A DNA stretch of 64,000 nt from UBA4416 sp040386075 (GCA_040386075.1 JAZKGE010000027.1:1-64000); one strand, 5' to 3'; positions 1 to 8,938 are shown, counted from the first letter of the stretch. The notes: a model not told the origin generated them from the letters alone. Numbers and translations are program-made.

Positions 1-1256
1 CGGCTTGAATAATCACGGCTGTTGTCGCGGCTTTCGTTATCGAAATCATGACGTTTTTGTGAGTTATATCCGCGATGTTCTGAATCCTGGTTTCTTTCTC
101 CACGTTGTGAACCAAATTGATTATAGTTTTCGTAACCACGATCATTAGGGAAAGAATGACGGTTCGAACCGTATTCATTATTTCTATTACCACCACTGTT
201 ATAATCACGGCTTAACGATGAATCATATTGGCGACCATACCCACGTTCATTACGGTTTTCTCCCCCATAAGAATTACCAAAATCACGATCGTTGTTATAA
301 GAACCACGGTTTGAACCATAAGATGAATTTCTGTTTTCACCATATTCACCACGATTCTCATTTTGATAACCTCCGCCGTTATATGAACCACGTCCTTGAG
401 AACCATAGTTCTGACGGCCTTGGCCATATTGGTTAGACGATTCGTTCCATTCGTTACGACGATCCTGTCCCTGATTCGTTCCCGAATAATTTTGAGAAGA
501 ACGGTTTTGGAAACGACTTCCGTATTCTGACTGTCCGAATGAAGGATCTTCATAATGCGAATACTGACCACGGGATTGATTTACATTCCAATCCTGGTCT
601 TGTGCGTATTGATTTTGATATCCTTGATTACCATATTGTCCTGAATACTGGCTGTTATATCCTTGGGATTCATTTCTCATACCGCTGTTATATTCACCTT
701 GGTTATTTTGTCCGTATTGATTTCCTTGTTCGTACTGATTACGGTTTTGATTTTGGTAACCGCCATACTGATTCTGATTTCTTTGCTGTCCGTATTGGTT
801 TTCTTGGTTTTGTCCCTGATAGCCTCCGTACTGGCTGATATTTCTTCTGTATTGATTATCATGTCCCTGAGTACCATATTGATTTTGACCGTATTGATTT
901 TGATTACCCTGATTTTTTTGATTTCCAAAATTTGAAGTTCCGGAAGTGTGGTCATTGTCATCATCATCTGAGTTAGAACTATATACTTCGTGGCGGTGTT
1001 TTTCGGTTTCAGTTTCATCACCGTCGTATTTACTACCTTTTGTAGTGGATGTGTTTTCGTCTTTTTTTGAAGTGGTAGTGGTTTTGTCTCCAAAACCGGT
1101 AGCAGCTGTTTTATCTGTGCTAGTTCCCGTAGTAGTGTTTGAAGTTGTAGTTTGATCTTTTGTAGTAGTGTCTTTAGTTTCTTTTGAATCTAAAGTTCCG
1201 TTAGTGGTCGAAGATTCTTCGTTCGAATCTTTCGTTTTGTTTTTGAACTGTGTCAT
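1..1256 (-). CDS. Q/N/G/Y-rich low-complexity protein (C-terminus beyond window)
   Basis: The frame is open from an ATG at 1256 to the left edge, 418 codons without a stop. The first ~90 residues are rich in Thr, Ser, Lys and Asp (runs such as TTTSNTTTGTSTDK), followed by an acidic DDDDND patch. The rest is almost entirely Asn, Gln, Gly, Tyr, Arg and Ser, with at least six NQYG motifs and many RG and GY dipeptides. There is no signal peptide or membrane segment, so it is probably cytoplasmic. The composition resembles eukaryotic prion-like or FUS-like domains. I do not recognise a family and assign no function. Shorter open frames on both strands here are shadows of the repetitive composition. 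Existence of the gene is likely; function is unknown. Confidence 0.72.
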   Translation of the reverse strand, partial: MTQFKNKTKDSNEESSTTNGTLDSKETKDTTTKDQTTTSNTTTGTSTDKTAATGFGDKTTTTSKKDENTSTTKGSKYDGDETETEKHRHEVYSSNSDDDDNDHTSGTSNFGNQKNQGNQNQYGQNQYGTQGHDNQYRRNISQYGGYQGQNQENQYGQQRNQNQYGGYQNQNRNQYEQGNQYGQNNQGEYNSGMRNESQGYNSQYSGQYGNQGYQNQYAQDQDWNVNQSRGQYSHYEDPSFGQSEYGSRFQNRSSQNYSGTNQGQDRRNEWNESSNQYGQGRQNYGSQGRGSYNGGGYQNENRGEYGENRNSSYGSNRGSYNNDRDFGNSYGGENRNERGYGRQYDSSLSRDYNSGGNRNNEYGSNRHSFPNDRGYENYNQFGSQRGERNQDSEHRGYNSQKRHDFDNESRDNSRDYSS

Positions 1257-1433
1257 CTGTTTTATTTTTTAAAGATTAATATGTATTTAGTTGATTCACC
1301 CTAAACCATAGATTTTCATACCAGTTTTTAACATTATAATGTGAAATATAAAATTCTGTTATCCAATTACTTCCCATTATGATGGATTTAATGAGGAAAT
1401 ATTTCCTTAGATATTTTTCTACAAAATTCCCTG

Positions 1434-2399
1434 TTATTTGCTGGCATCTTTCTTGTCTTTCTTTTTAAAATATTTCCTTAATAGAAAGCTGTGTTGTACA
1501 GCCTCCAGGTCTTCATCTAGTTTTTTGGAGCCACTTTCCAAACTTTTCATCGTTGATTTTAAGTTAGCCCCGGTTTCTTCATCGTGTAATAAAATTCCTA
1601 TCGGACTCTTAGTATTACGGGTTGCGTTATTTAAATTCGATACCAAGACCGATGCCGTATCTGTAATTTTATTTAATTGTTTTACCGAACCTTTTAGGGA
1701 ATTAAAAACAACGGTATCTGTAACTAATTGATTTGCCAGCGTTCCTTTTTTATTTAAGCCCGAACTAAAAGAGGATAAAGAACCCATTACCTGATTAGCT
1801 TTTGCAGTAGCTCCTTTTAAGGACGCTGCTGCTGAAGAAATATCGCTGTAAACGGCATCGTCTTTCAATAATTTTCCAACACTGCCTTTGCCTTCTGCCA
1901 GATCTTTGCTGATCACCTTAAAATCTTTGGTGATAGCCAGCACGTTCATGTTGTTTTCCTGCAAGGTGTTCATCATGTCCTCCGTTGAAAAAGTTTTCTC
2001 TACACCTAAAGTATCGTTTTGAGATACTGCCGACACATTAGAGCTTCCTCCGTATATCACCAGGATCTTATTTCCAATAAATCCATCTGTGCTCACTTTT
2101 ACTTTTGCGTCTTTACGAATGTATTGTTGTGCATCTTCATTAATGTTCATGATCACCTTTACCTGTGATTTACCAAAAAACTCAACTCTTCTCACAGTCC
2201 CTATTTTTACACCCGAGAACCAGATATTGCTTCCCTTTTGCAAACCGTTCACATCTTCGAATATGGTGGTAACCTGCATCTTTGTAGAAAAGGTTTGGTG
2301 GATATTGCCAATCATGAGTATTCCGGCCAGTAAAAATAAAATGCCGACTAAAATAAATACTCCCACAATGATCGCGCGTTTATTTGGTGATTGATTCAT
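1434..2399 (-). CDS. MlaD-family (MCE domain) lipid transport protein
   Basis: 321 residues. A single N-terminal membrane anchor (about residues 8-30) is followed by an MCE/MlaD domain (about 40-115; pattern VNGLQKGSNIWFSGVKIG) and a long helical C-terminal region with repeated Ser/Lys/Leu heptad-like stretches. In the family the MCE domain forms a periplasmic hexameric ring that carries phospholipids between the membranes. It is the last gene of an operon, 6 bp after the ATPase gene and after the permease gene, the usual mlaE-mlaF-mlaD order. Family and role are well supported; the exact lipid and direction of transport are not visible. Confidence 0.9.
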   Translation of the reverse strand: MNQSPNKRAIIVGVFILVGILFLLAGILMIGNIHQTFSTKMQVTTIFEDVNGLQKGSNIWFSGVKIGTVRRVEFFGKSQVKVIMNINEDAQQYIRKDAKVKVSTDGFIGNKILVIYGGSSNVSAVSQNDTLGVEKTFSTEDMMNTLQENNMNVLAITKDFKVISKDLAEGKGSVGKLLKDDAVYSDISSAAASLKGATAKANQVMGSLSSFSSGLNKKGTLANQLVTDTVVFNSLKGSVKQLNKITDTASVLVSNLNNATRNTKSPIGILLHDEETGANLKSTMKSLESGSKKLDEDLEAVQHSFLLRKYFKKKDKKDASK

Positions 2400-2405
2400 A
2401 ATTTA

Positions 2406-3179
2406 TTATTGTATAAAATTGTAATTAAAAAAACTTTGTATTCTTTCTTCATTGGTTGCAAACACCTCTTCAAAACTGCCTACTTTTAAAAATTTGCCGT
2501 CAAGTAACATCGCTACACGATCGCCTGTGGCTTTAGCGCAGGTGAGATCATGGGTAATGATGATGGCACTGGTCTTATATTTTTTCTGTACATTATTGAT
2601 GAGTTCATTTATTTCTATGGATGTAATGGGGTCCAGACCAGAAGTGGGTTCGTCATACAACATGATCTCCGGTTTTAATATTAATGTGCGTGCAATGCCG
2701 ATACGTTTTTTTTGTCCGCCGGATAGATCGGATGGCAATTGATTGATCTTATCGCTTAATCCAACAGCGTCTAAAACTTCTTCAACCGAATTGTCAATTT
2801 CTTTCTGGCTGAGGTTCTTAAAATTCATTCGTAACGGAAACTCCAGGTTACGTCTCACATCCATACTGTCATACAGGGCACTGTTTTGAAATGAGAAACC
2901 AATTTTCAAACGTAGTGCATCCAGTTCTTTGCCTTTTAATAATTCTACTTCCTTGCCTAATACTTCCACATTGCCTTTGTCAGGCTTCAAAAGACCAACC
3001 AGTATTTTTATCAGCACAGATTTTCCTGTGCCCGAACGTCCAAGTACCACAACGTTCTCGCCCCTATAAACATCCAGGTCGATACCTCTTAACACATGCA
3101 GCGCACCAAATGATTTATAAAGTCCCCGGATAGAGATCACAGCTTCATTTCTATTTATATGTTTATTCTCTGTTCGCAT
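2406..3179 (-). CDS. ABC transporter ATP-binding protein, MlaF type
   Basis: 257 residues, normal length for an MlaF ATPase. Walker A GRSGTGKS lies at residues 47-54, the signature LSGGQKKR at 152-159, Walker B IMLYDEPTSGLD at 172-183, and the switch His in ITHDL. The protein should energise phospholipid transport across the cell envelope from the inner face of the inner membrane, together with the MlaE permease encoded 4 bp upstream and the MCE protein encoded downstream. The start at 3179 leaves a short N-terminal extension of ~15 residues before the first strand. Confidence 0.92.
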   Translation of the reverse strand: MRTENKHINRNEAVISIRGLYKSFGALHVLRGIDLDVYRGENVVVLGRSGTGKSVLIKILVGLLKPDKGNVEVLGKEVELLKGKELDALRLKIGFSFQNSALYDSMDVRRNLEFPLRMNFKNLSQKEIDNSVEEVLDAVGLSDKINQLPSDLSGGQKKRIGIARTLILKPEIMLYDEPTSGLDPITSIEINELINNVQKKYKTSAIIITHDLTCAKATGDRVAMLLDGKFLKVGSFEEVFATNEERIQSFFNYNFIQ

Positions 3180-3183
3180 CGTA

Positions 3184-3978
3184 TTAATATAAACGGATCC
3201 AGTTGCTCACCTGAACAATTATAACTTCTTCTATGAACACCAGGAACATGGATAGTACTACTGCCTGATTGGCCGCTCTTCCAACACCAACAGTTCCACT
3301 GGACGCATTGTAGCCTTTATAGCAACCTACTATGCCAATTGTAAAACCAAAGAAAATTGATTTAACAACAGAAGTAAATATATCAAGGAAAGTGATCGTG
3401 TCAAATCCATGCTCAAAGAAGCTGATAAAGCTGGTTGATTCGTGCGCATTGATGTTAGCGAACGAACCAAGTAATGCAACAAAGCCACAGTATAATGCCA
3501 ATATGGGCACAGTGATAGTTGTTGCAATAACACGCGTTGTTACTAAATATTTAAATGGATTAATGGCGGATACCTCCATGGCATCTATTTGTTCGGTCAC
3601 GCGCATGGAACCCAGCTCGGCACCAATGCTTGATCCCACTTTTCCGGCGCATATCAAAGCCGTTACCAAAGAAGCTAAAGCTCTAAGTATTGCAATGGAA
3701 ATAAGAGAAGGTAGCCAGGATGTAGCCCCAAATGTTTCCAGCGAGGGACGTGATTGTTTGGTAAATACTATCCCGGTAACAAAGCCCGTTAAAGTAATAA
3801 GCGGTAGCGACCTGATGCCCACTTCATAACATTGATTAATGATCTCCCGAAAATGTAAAGGCGATTTAAATGCTTCTTTGAAGAACAACACTACAAATTT
3901 ATAAGCGTTATGAACCCCAATGAAATAATCATCAATGCCTTTATTGAATATAAATTTTTTAGTTTCGGGTTGATTCAT
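3184..3978 (-). CDS. MlaE-family ABC transporter permease
   Basis: 264 residues from the chosen ATG at 3978 (MNQPETKK). An in-frame ATG at 4077 would add 33 residues with no resemblance to the family, so the shorter form is preferred. The protein shows the hydrophobic MlaE core: RSLPLITLTGFVTGIVF, then an AKVGSSIGAELGSMRVTEQIDA stretch (20 residues shown from its middle: GSSIGAELGSMRVTEQIDA), and C-terminal membrane helices. The AELGxMRVxEQIDA signature is diagnostic. First gene of the mla operon. Confidence 0.92.
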   Translation of the reverse strand: MNQPETKKFIFNKGIDDYFIGVHNAYKFVVLFFKEAFKSPLHFREIINQCYEVGIRSLPLITLTGFVTGIVFTKQSRPSLETFGATSWLPSLISIAILRALASLVTALICAGKVGSSIGAELGSMRVTEQIDAMEVSAINPFKYLVTTRVIATTITVPILALYCGFVALLGSFANINAHESTSFISFFEHGFDTITFLDIFTSVVKSIFFGFTIGIVGCYKGYNASSGTVGVGRAANQAVVLSMFLVFIEEVIIVQVSNWIRLY

Positions 3979-4081
3979 AAAATATCTGTTAGTGCTCTGT
4001 CGGATATGTAAGAATGTAATGCCAGTATTAGCAACTCTATTTGGGAACTTTAATGCCCAAGTTGTACTATCCCACAATTGT

Positions 4082-4128
4082 GAGGAAAAAAGAAGAGGCT
4101 GCTTTCATTAAATGAAAACAGCCTCTTC
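4082..4128 (-). terminator. Rho-independent terminator
   Basis: An 18-bp inverted repeat with a single mismatch (arms starting GAAGAGGCTG, loop of about 2-3 nt, 4092-4128) is followed on the minus strand by CTTTTTTCC. It lies 40 bp after the stop of the DUF4142 gene and before the mla operon, so it most likely ends the DUF4142-DUF6496 operon. Confidence 0.85.
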
Positions 4129-4167
4129 GCATTTGACTCTAACCCTAATAGAGCCGTTTTTAATTAT

Positions 4168-4662
4168 TTATTTTTTAATAGCAATGCAGGTTTGTTGTGC
4201 CTGAGCTTTGTGATTTTCGATTGTTGAAACAGAGCTGCTTGCATATCCTTTCAACTCCGCATTATCACCTTTTTTTGCCTGTTTTTTAAATTTACACAAT
4301 AGTTTTTTATGTGACTTAACCATGCATTTTGTGTAGTGTTTATCAAAACTCTCACCTTTTAGCTGAGCCATTTTGTTATACATTTTTTGTTGCTTTTCAG
4401 TTAAGGTTGTTGGATGAGGGATGCTGCTTTTAGAAGCAATACCTTCCAGGGTTTTACCACTGGTGCTTTCATCCGTTAATTTAGTGCCTAAGCTTTTCAC
4501 TTCAGCACGGGATGCGTTTGTTTGTGCTAACTCCGCCAGCTTTACTTCCATTAAATTGGCGTGAGCAACGCATTCAACAAATTTTTTATCTCTTTTTGAA
4601 GGTTGTGATTGCATGGTATAAAAACTACACGCTATAACGATCATTATAATTATCTTTTTCAT
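4168..4662 (-). CDS. DUF4142 domain protein, copy B
   Basis: 164 residues from the ATG at 4662, which begins a clear signal peptide (MKKIIIMIVIACSFYTMQSQ). The longer frame from 4740 only adds Lys/Asn-rich residues. The mature part is the helical DUF4142 domain (VECVAHANLMEVKLAELAQT, then the KMAQLKGESFDKHYTKCM segment), predicted to be ferritin-like and exported. Compared with the partner copy at 5043-5540, the DH of the usual EDHxK segment is changed (TDESTSGK), so a metal or ligand site may be altered. Last gene of a four-gene operon, 19 bp after the DUF6496 gene. Function of the family is unknown. Confidence 0.85.
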   Translation of the reverse strand: MKKIIIMIVIACSFYTMQSQPSKRDKKFVECVAHANLMEVKLAELAQTNASRAEVKSLGTKLTDESTSGKTLEGIASKSSIPHPTTLTEKQQKMYNKMAQLKGESFDKHYTKCMVKSHKKLLCKFKKQAKKGDNAELKGYASSSVSTIENHKAQAQQTCIAIKK

Positions 4663-4681
4663 TTTTACTTGGTTTTTGAGG

Positions 4682-5002
4682 TTATTTTTTAGCGGCCTTT
4701 TTAGCCGAAGTTTTTTTTGACTCTTGTTTTTTTGATGCACGTTTTTTAGCAGGTGCTTTCTTTGTTGCTGCCTTTTTCGGAGAAGCTTTCTTCGAAGCTG
4801 CTTTCTTTGTCGAAGATTTTTTAGTCGCTCCTTTTTTTACAGGCACTTTAGCGCCTGCTTCGCGTGCCTCAGAAAGGCCAATAGCAATTGCTTGTTTTTT
4901 ACTGGTTACTTTATCGCCCGAACTGCTTTTTAATGTTCCTTGTTTTCTTTCGTGCATGGTTTTTTCAACCTTTTCCTGCGCCTTTTTTGAGTACTTTGCC
5001 AT
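4682..5002 (-). CDS. DUF6496 protein with histone H1-like Lys/Ala tail
   Basis: 106 residues from the ATG at 5002 (MAKYSKKAQEKVEKTMHE). The N-terminal ~50 residues fit the DUF6496 pattern with KQAIAIGLSEAREAGAKVP. The C-terminal half consists of (A/S/T)KK repeats (KKAASKKASPKKAATKKAP), the composition of the histone H1 C-terminal domain and of bacterial H1-like proteins that bind DNA by charge. No signal peptide, so it is likely cytoplasmic or nucleoid-associated. It is sandwiched between two DUF4142 genes that encode exported proteins. DNA binding is an inference from composition. The upstream in-frame ATG at 5056 would add more Lys/Asn residues and is less likely. Confidence 0.82.
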   Translation of the reverse strand: MAKYSKKAQEKVEKTMHERKQGTLKSSSGDKVTSKKQAIAIGLSEAREAGAKVPVKKGATKKSSTKKAASKKASPKKAATKKAPAKKRASKKQESKKTSAKKAAKK

Positions 5003-5042
5003 ACGTGTTTTTTTGTTTGTAGATTTGTTTTTAGATTTGTTT

Positions 5043-5540
5043 TTATTTTTTTTCAATTGATTTACATGCTGCTTTCGTTATGTCCTGATGATGTTGTGCC
5101 GTTGGTAAATTGGTTTGTGCCCAGGTTTGAATATCTACATCATTGCCTTTTTTCAACTCCTTTTTCATTTCACCTTTCATTTTTTTGTGCGATTTGGTCA
5201 TGCATTTTAAATAATGTTTATCAAAATCATTGCCTTTAAGCGTTACCATTTTATCATAAGCTTTTTGTTGCTTAGCGTTTAATGTGGTGGGGAATAAAAT
5301 ACTTTTTCTGTCGGCCAATAATTTCAGATCATTACTTGTTTTGGTATGATCTTCGGCAAGGCGCTTTCCCATATCTTTTACTTCTATTGCCAGACCATTG
5401 GTTTGCGCAAGTTCTGATAGTTTTATTTCCAGTAAACCGGTTCTTGCCATGCAAACCAAAAATATTTTGTCTCTTTCGGTTTGCGACTGTAGTTTACAGA
5501 TCGAAAGTAGAAGCAACAGTATCAGAATGATGTTTTTCAT
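5043..5540 (-). CDS. DUF4142 domain protein, copy A
   Basis: 165 residues with a signal peptide (MKNIILILLLLLSICKLQSQ). The mature protein has the DUF4142 helices in order: CMARTGLLEIKLSELAQTN, AEDHTKTSNDLKLLA, KMVTLKGNDFDKHYLKCM and an LPTAQHHQDI segment. It keeps the DH and late His residues of the family, unlike copy B. The two copies align along their length and probably arose by duplication around the DUF6496 gene. It starts 7 bp after the gene upstream, so co-transcription is likely. Family function unknown; members are often stress- or envelope-associated. Confidence 0.85.
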   Translation of the reverse strand: MKNIILILLLLLSICKLQSQTERDKIFLVCMARTGLLEIKLSELAQTNGLAIEVKDMGKRLAEDHTKTSNDLKLLADRKSILFPTTLNAKQQKAYDKMVTLKGNDFDKHYLKCMTKSHKKMKGEMKKELKKGNDVDIQTWAQTNLPTAQHHQDITKAACKSIEKK

Positions 5541-5547
5541 AAGATCT

Positions 5548-6051
5548 TTATTGATGTCTATAGTTTAATTTTTTTGCAATAGCAGATGACCGGGTGCTTA
5601 AGTAATTTCCCGTTTTGTCAAATAGCAAGGTTCCCGATTTTCTTACAGAATAATAATTCAGGTTTCCGTGCACATCTTCACACGACCATACTGTGTAATT
5701 TTCTGTGGGATAATTTTCGGAGTAATATAAATTGATGTTATCAGGATAGATAGTTTTATCTACTTCCTTTTCGATGCGAACTAAATTCCCATAAGCATCA
5801 TATACAATTATACGGCTCATGTTTGTTGGTGTGTCCCTGTATTGTGCCGAAAAATATTCCCCATCTGTTTGCCACAACGCCGTGGTGTTTGGATGCTCTG
5901 TGTTGAATTTTGTGGTAACGATCAAAGGGGTATTAACGCCCGATGTGGGATTTTGTGTGTTTGGAGCAATAGCATTGTTATTTGTATTGGTTTGAGCAAC
6001 CATAAACTGCACTCCAAGTATCCCAAAAAGTATTTGTAAAAAAAATTTCAT
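5548..6051 (-). CDS. Exported protein, possibly PepSY-like
   Basis: 167 residues with a signal peptide (MKFFLQILFGILGVQFMVAQ), then an Asn/Thr-rich linker. The pattern VTTKFNTEHPNTTALWQTDGEYFSAQY followed by a glycine turn recalls the Bacteroidota PepSY-like (BLIP-fold) periplasmic proteins, whose repeats read as xxFxxxxPxAxxxxWxxxxxxYxaxF (20 residues shown at most: FNTEHPNTTALWQTDGEYF). The match is by eye only. It is the first gene of the operon with the DUF4142 and DUF6496 genes. Confidence 0.6.
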   Translation of the reverse strand: MKFFLQILFGILGVQFMVAQTNTNNNAIAPNTQNPTSGVNTPLIVTTKFNTEHPNTTALWQTDGEYFSAQYRDTPTNMSRIIVYDAYGNLVRIEKEVDKTIYPDNINLYYSENYPTENYTVWSCEDVHGNLNYYSVRKSGTLLFDKTGNYLSTRSSAIAKKLNYRHQ

Positions 6052-6203
6052 GGCATTTATTATTTAGTGTATAACAATGCATAAGAAAATCACATGCCAG
6101 TGGGGCATATTTGGTACAGATACGGTTAATGGAATAAATAAGCTTAGAGACGAATTGCCAAAACACATCCCGCAAAAAGTGGGATTATATTATCTGGTAT
6201 TCG

Positions 6204-7577
6204 CTAAATGCGAATACCGATAATGCAGACATCATCTACCTGCATCAGATCACCTTTCCAGTTCTCAAAGGTTTGATCAATGAAGTGGCCTTGTTGCTGC
6301 ATGCTTTGTTTTTGAGAGCACTGGATCAATTCTCTCAGTTGCTTGTATTTGAATTTTTTACCCTTTGGACCGCCAAACTGATCGGGCATTCCATCCGTGA
6401 ATAAATAGATGCCGTCACCTTTTTCAAGTTGTACGCTGTGATTTGTAAATGGTTTATTGGTCACATGTTTTCCAACAGGTTGTTTATCGGATTTTATTTC
6501 GAGGAGTTGTTGCTGTTTGGTATAATGTAAACTGATGTTTGCTCCGGCGTAATTTAATACATTGCTTTTTGGGTCCAGAATGCAAAGTGCTATATCCATT
6601 CCATCCTTAATGTCTTCATCACTACCTTCAAATGTTTCGATCACGTAATCCCGTGTTTTTTCCAATATGAATGCCGGATCTGATAAACCTACTTTTCTCA
6701 TCGCACGTTTTAAGGCATTGCCACATACTACACTGATAATGGCTCCCGGCACACCGTGGCCTGTACAATCGGCAGCAGCTAAAATAATTTTATCCTCAAT
6801 TTGTTCGGCCAGGTAAAAATCTCCGGCAACAATATCTTTTGGTTTATATAAAAAGAAACTATCAGGTAAAATTTCTTTGATGGATGCCGGGTGGCGGAGT
6901 ATAGCTTTTTGTATGCGTTTAGCATAACTGATACTGTCTCTTAACTCCAGTGTTTGTGATCTTAATTCAGTTAAGGTTTGGTTTAACTCTTGTGTTTTTT
7001 GCCTTACAAGATATTCGAGGTTATTCTGGTATTCGATCAGTTTTTCATCATTCTTTGCCTGCATCAATTTTGTGGCAGTCATAGAAGCAATGGTAGTAAG
7101 AATTTGCAGATCATCGGACGGATAGAAATTCTTATCGGGATGTTCCGAATCAATAACACCAATTACCTTATGTTGGTATACAATAGGAACTGCAATTTCC
7201 GAAAGCCCCATATTTTCATCCAGTATATAGCGCTCATCCAGCTTGGTATCCGAAACGATCTCTCCTCTGCCTGATTCTGCAACCGAACCAACAATGCCCT
7301 CACCGATTTTTATTTTAATGGGATTTAAAATATCAAGATCTATCGGGTTTTTTGGACCATGTGCGGCATGCTGAATTAAGTATTCTTTTTGTTCATCTAT
7401 CAGATAGATCACACAATCTATATAACCTAATTGTGCAATGGCATTTTTGGCCACGGTCCACACAATATCCTCTGTTGTTTTGGCATTTAAGAGCAAGGTA
7501 GCAAATTGATTGATCACCTCAAGATAATGTTCTTTTTTCTTGAAGTAGTCCATATCTGAGTTTCCAGCCTGTGCCAT
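6204..7577 (-). CDS. GAF domain-containing SpoIIE-family PP2C phosphatase
   Basis: 457 residues. A GAF sensor domain occupies about residues 30-175, a coiled coil about 175-222, and a SpoIIE/RsbU-like PP2C phosphatase domain about 240-457. The phosphatase shows the metal-binding motifs DIVAGDFY (248-255), ADCTGHGVPGA (269-279), GMD (326-328) and FTDGMPDQFGG (393-403). There is no signal peptide or membrane helix, so it is a cytoplasmic sensor-phosphatase that would dephosphorylate an anti-sigma-factor antagonist or similar partner. No STAS or anti-sigma gene is adjacent, so the substrate is unknown. Confidence 0.9.
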   Translation of the reverse strand: MAQAGNSDMDYFKKKEHYLEVINQFATLLLNAKTTEDIVWTVAKNAIAQLGYIDCVIYLIDEQKEYLIQHAAHGPKNPIDLDILNPIKIKIGEGIVGSVAESGRGEIVSDTKLDERYILDENMGLSEIAVPIVYQHKVIGVIDSEHPDKNFYPSDDLQILTTIASMTATKLMQAKNDEKLIEYQNNLEYLVRQKTQELNQTLTELRSQTLELRDSISYAKRIQKAILRHPASIKEILPDSFFLYKPKDIVAGDFYLAEQIEDKIILAAADCTGHGVPGAIISVVCGNALKRAMRKVGLSDPAFILEKTRDYVIETFEGSDEDIKDGMDIALCILDPKSNVLNYAGANISLHYTKQQQLLEIKSDKQPVGKHVTNKPFTNHSVQLEKGDGIYLFTDGMPDQFGGPKGKKFKYKQLRELIQCSQKQSMQQQGHFIDQTFENWKGDLMQVDDVCIIGIRI

Positions 7578-7653
7578 ACGAGGCGCTAAAGTACCAAATT
7601 TTAAAATGGAATGCTGTAAAATCTGGTTTAAATGGCTAATTGTAAAATAATTA

Positions 7654-8349
7654 TTACCGGAGCCACCAACCTATACTTAACACTCCGGTAAAGCATGTTT
7701 GATGAAATGGTAATAACAGGTGAGGTTCTTTTCTTTCAAAAAAAGTTTGTTTCCATGCAGGATTACTGACATCGTATTCAGCTTCGGCAATTAAGGAGAT
7801 TACGAAACCTTTGATTATAGCCTTTGGTTGAATAGTGATCTTAGGAGAGAAGAATTGATTTTTTTGAGTGATAAATTCATTTTTGCTAAGGGTTGTTCTT
7901 CCTGTATTAAATCCAAGATAAGCTGTAACGCTTAATTTTCTATTTTGTGTATAAAAGCCTTTACCTATACCAAAACCATAAACAAAGCCCGAAAGTTTGG
8001 TGCTTAAACTGTCCTCAATAGAAATCTTATTTGGGAGGATCTTGTAGTAATTCATCTGCATTAAAAAAGTTGATCCACTTCCCACATTGAACAAATAACC
8101 TGAATAGCCGATACCAACTATAGCTGGAGGCTTTCTCGGGCTTATATCGCTTGTAGTGTTTAGCTGTTTGTAATAATTTTTAGTAAATATCCTGCTACCA
8201 TAATAAAAATCTAAGGTGCCGTGGATAGATGGTCCATCTAATTTTGAGACTTTAGGTTTTTCTTTTTCTTTTTTTACTTTGATCTTGGTTGCCTGTGAAA
8301 ACAAGGTAAATGAAAAAAGTATGAAAATTAGTAGTAACAGTTTATTCAT
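7654..8349 (-). CDS. Exported protein, probable outer-membrane beta-barrel
   Basis: 231 residues with a signal peptide (MNKLLLLIFILFSFTLFSQA) and a short Lys-rich segment. The rest has alternating hydrophobic and polar residues with many aromatic and glycine positions (AIVGIGYSGYLFNVGSGSTF, SGFVYGFGIGKGFYTQ) and ends in GWWLR, consistent with beta-strands of a small outer-membrane barrel. I do not recognise a named family. It is monocistronic by spacing and divergent from the gene at 8462. Confidence 0.6.
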   Translation of the reverse strand: MNKLLLLIFILFSFTLFSQATKIKVKKEKEKPKVSKLDGPSIHGTLDFYYGSRIFTKNYYKQLNTTSDISPRKPPAIVGIGYSGYLFNVGSGSTFLMQMNYYKILPNKISIEDSLSTKLSGFVYGFGIGKGFYTQNRKLSVTAYLGFNTGRTTLSKNEFITQKNQFFSPKITIQPKAIIKGFVISLIAEAEYDVSNPAWKQTFFERKEPHLLLPFHQTCFTGVLSIGWWLR

Positions 8350-8461
8350 ATATTAAAGCGCGTTATTTCTGTTTTATAATGTAATTTGCTTAAAAAGATA
8401 CAGAATAAATATTGAGATTCGTGTCTTGTAAAACAATCAATATCTGTGTATATTTAAATGA

Positions 8462-8938
8462 ATGAAAGTGCCGGTTTTATATATTCTTTTAACTGCTGTT
8501 GTTATTGCGTTCACTTCGGTTAAGCCGGGTGATGAGTTAAAGATCGATTGGAAGCGCATTACAGATAAAGATTATGTTGTTACCTATGTAAAAGTGGTTT
8601 ACGATTCCTCTTCACAATATGCCATCGATACCAAAGTTAAAATTTACAATACAAACGATGGCGCCCGTGTATTTTCGAAGAGTAGTGTAAAAATGCTAAA
8701 AGAATTAATTTTAAACCAAGCTAATTTTACGGATGAATTTGAAGAAGCAGCTTGTAAACCGGCTTATTTTCCAAATGCTATTGTTATTACCAGGCATGGA
8801 GAAACAGAAGGCATTATTAATATTGGCTGTAATGAAAAGTTATGGAACTTTGAGCCTAAGAACAATTCGGCAGAAGCACTGATGTTGAATGAAAAAGGCT
8901 TGAAGCTAAAGGAAGAAATATTTAAAAGTATCAGGTAA
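8462..8938 (+). CDS. Exported protein of unknown function
   Basis: 158 residues with an N-terminal signal-like segment (MKVPVLYILLTAVVIAFTSV). No family recognised. The mature part is mixed alpha/beta with two cysteines (CKPAYFPN and IGCNEK). A RHGET string is present but lacks the rest of a histidine phosphatase. First of four consecutive small exported-protein genes with gaps of 10, 12 and 21 bp, which suggests one transcript. Confidence 0.6.
   Translation: MKVPVLYILLTAVVIAFTSVKPGDELKIDWKRITDKDYVVTYVKVVYDSSSQYAIDTKVKIYNTNDGARVFSKSSVKMLKELILNQANFTDEFEEAACKPAYFPNAIVITRHGETEGIINIGCNEKLWNFEPKNNSAEALMLNEKGLKLKEEIFKSIR

Noticed and set aside
677..1093. Open frames of 60-138 residues on both strands within the low-complexity gene
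   Set aside because: They have biased Ile/Thr/Met or Leu/Val composition produced by the repeats, and overlap a 418-codon open frame that explains the whole stretch.
3184..4077. Longer MlaE form starting at 4077
   Set aside because: The additional 33 residues do not resemble the family; the ATG at 3978 gives normal length.
8462..8938. RHGET string suggesting a histidine phosphatase
   Set aside because: The motif lies late in an exported protein, without the second catalytic His or the fold pattern of the family. Coincidence.
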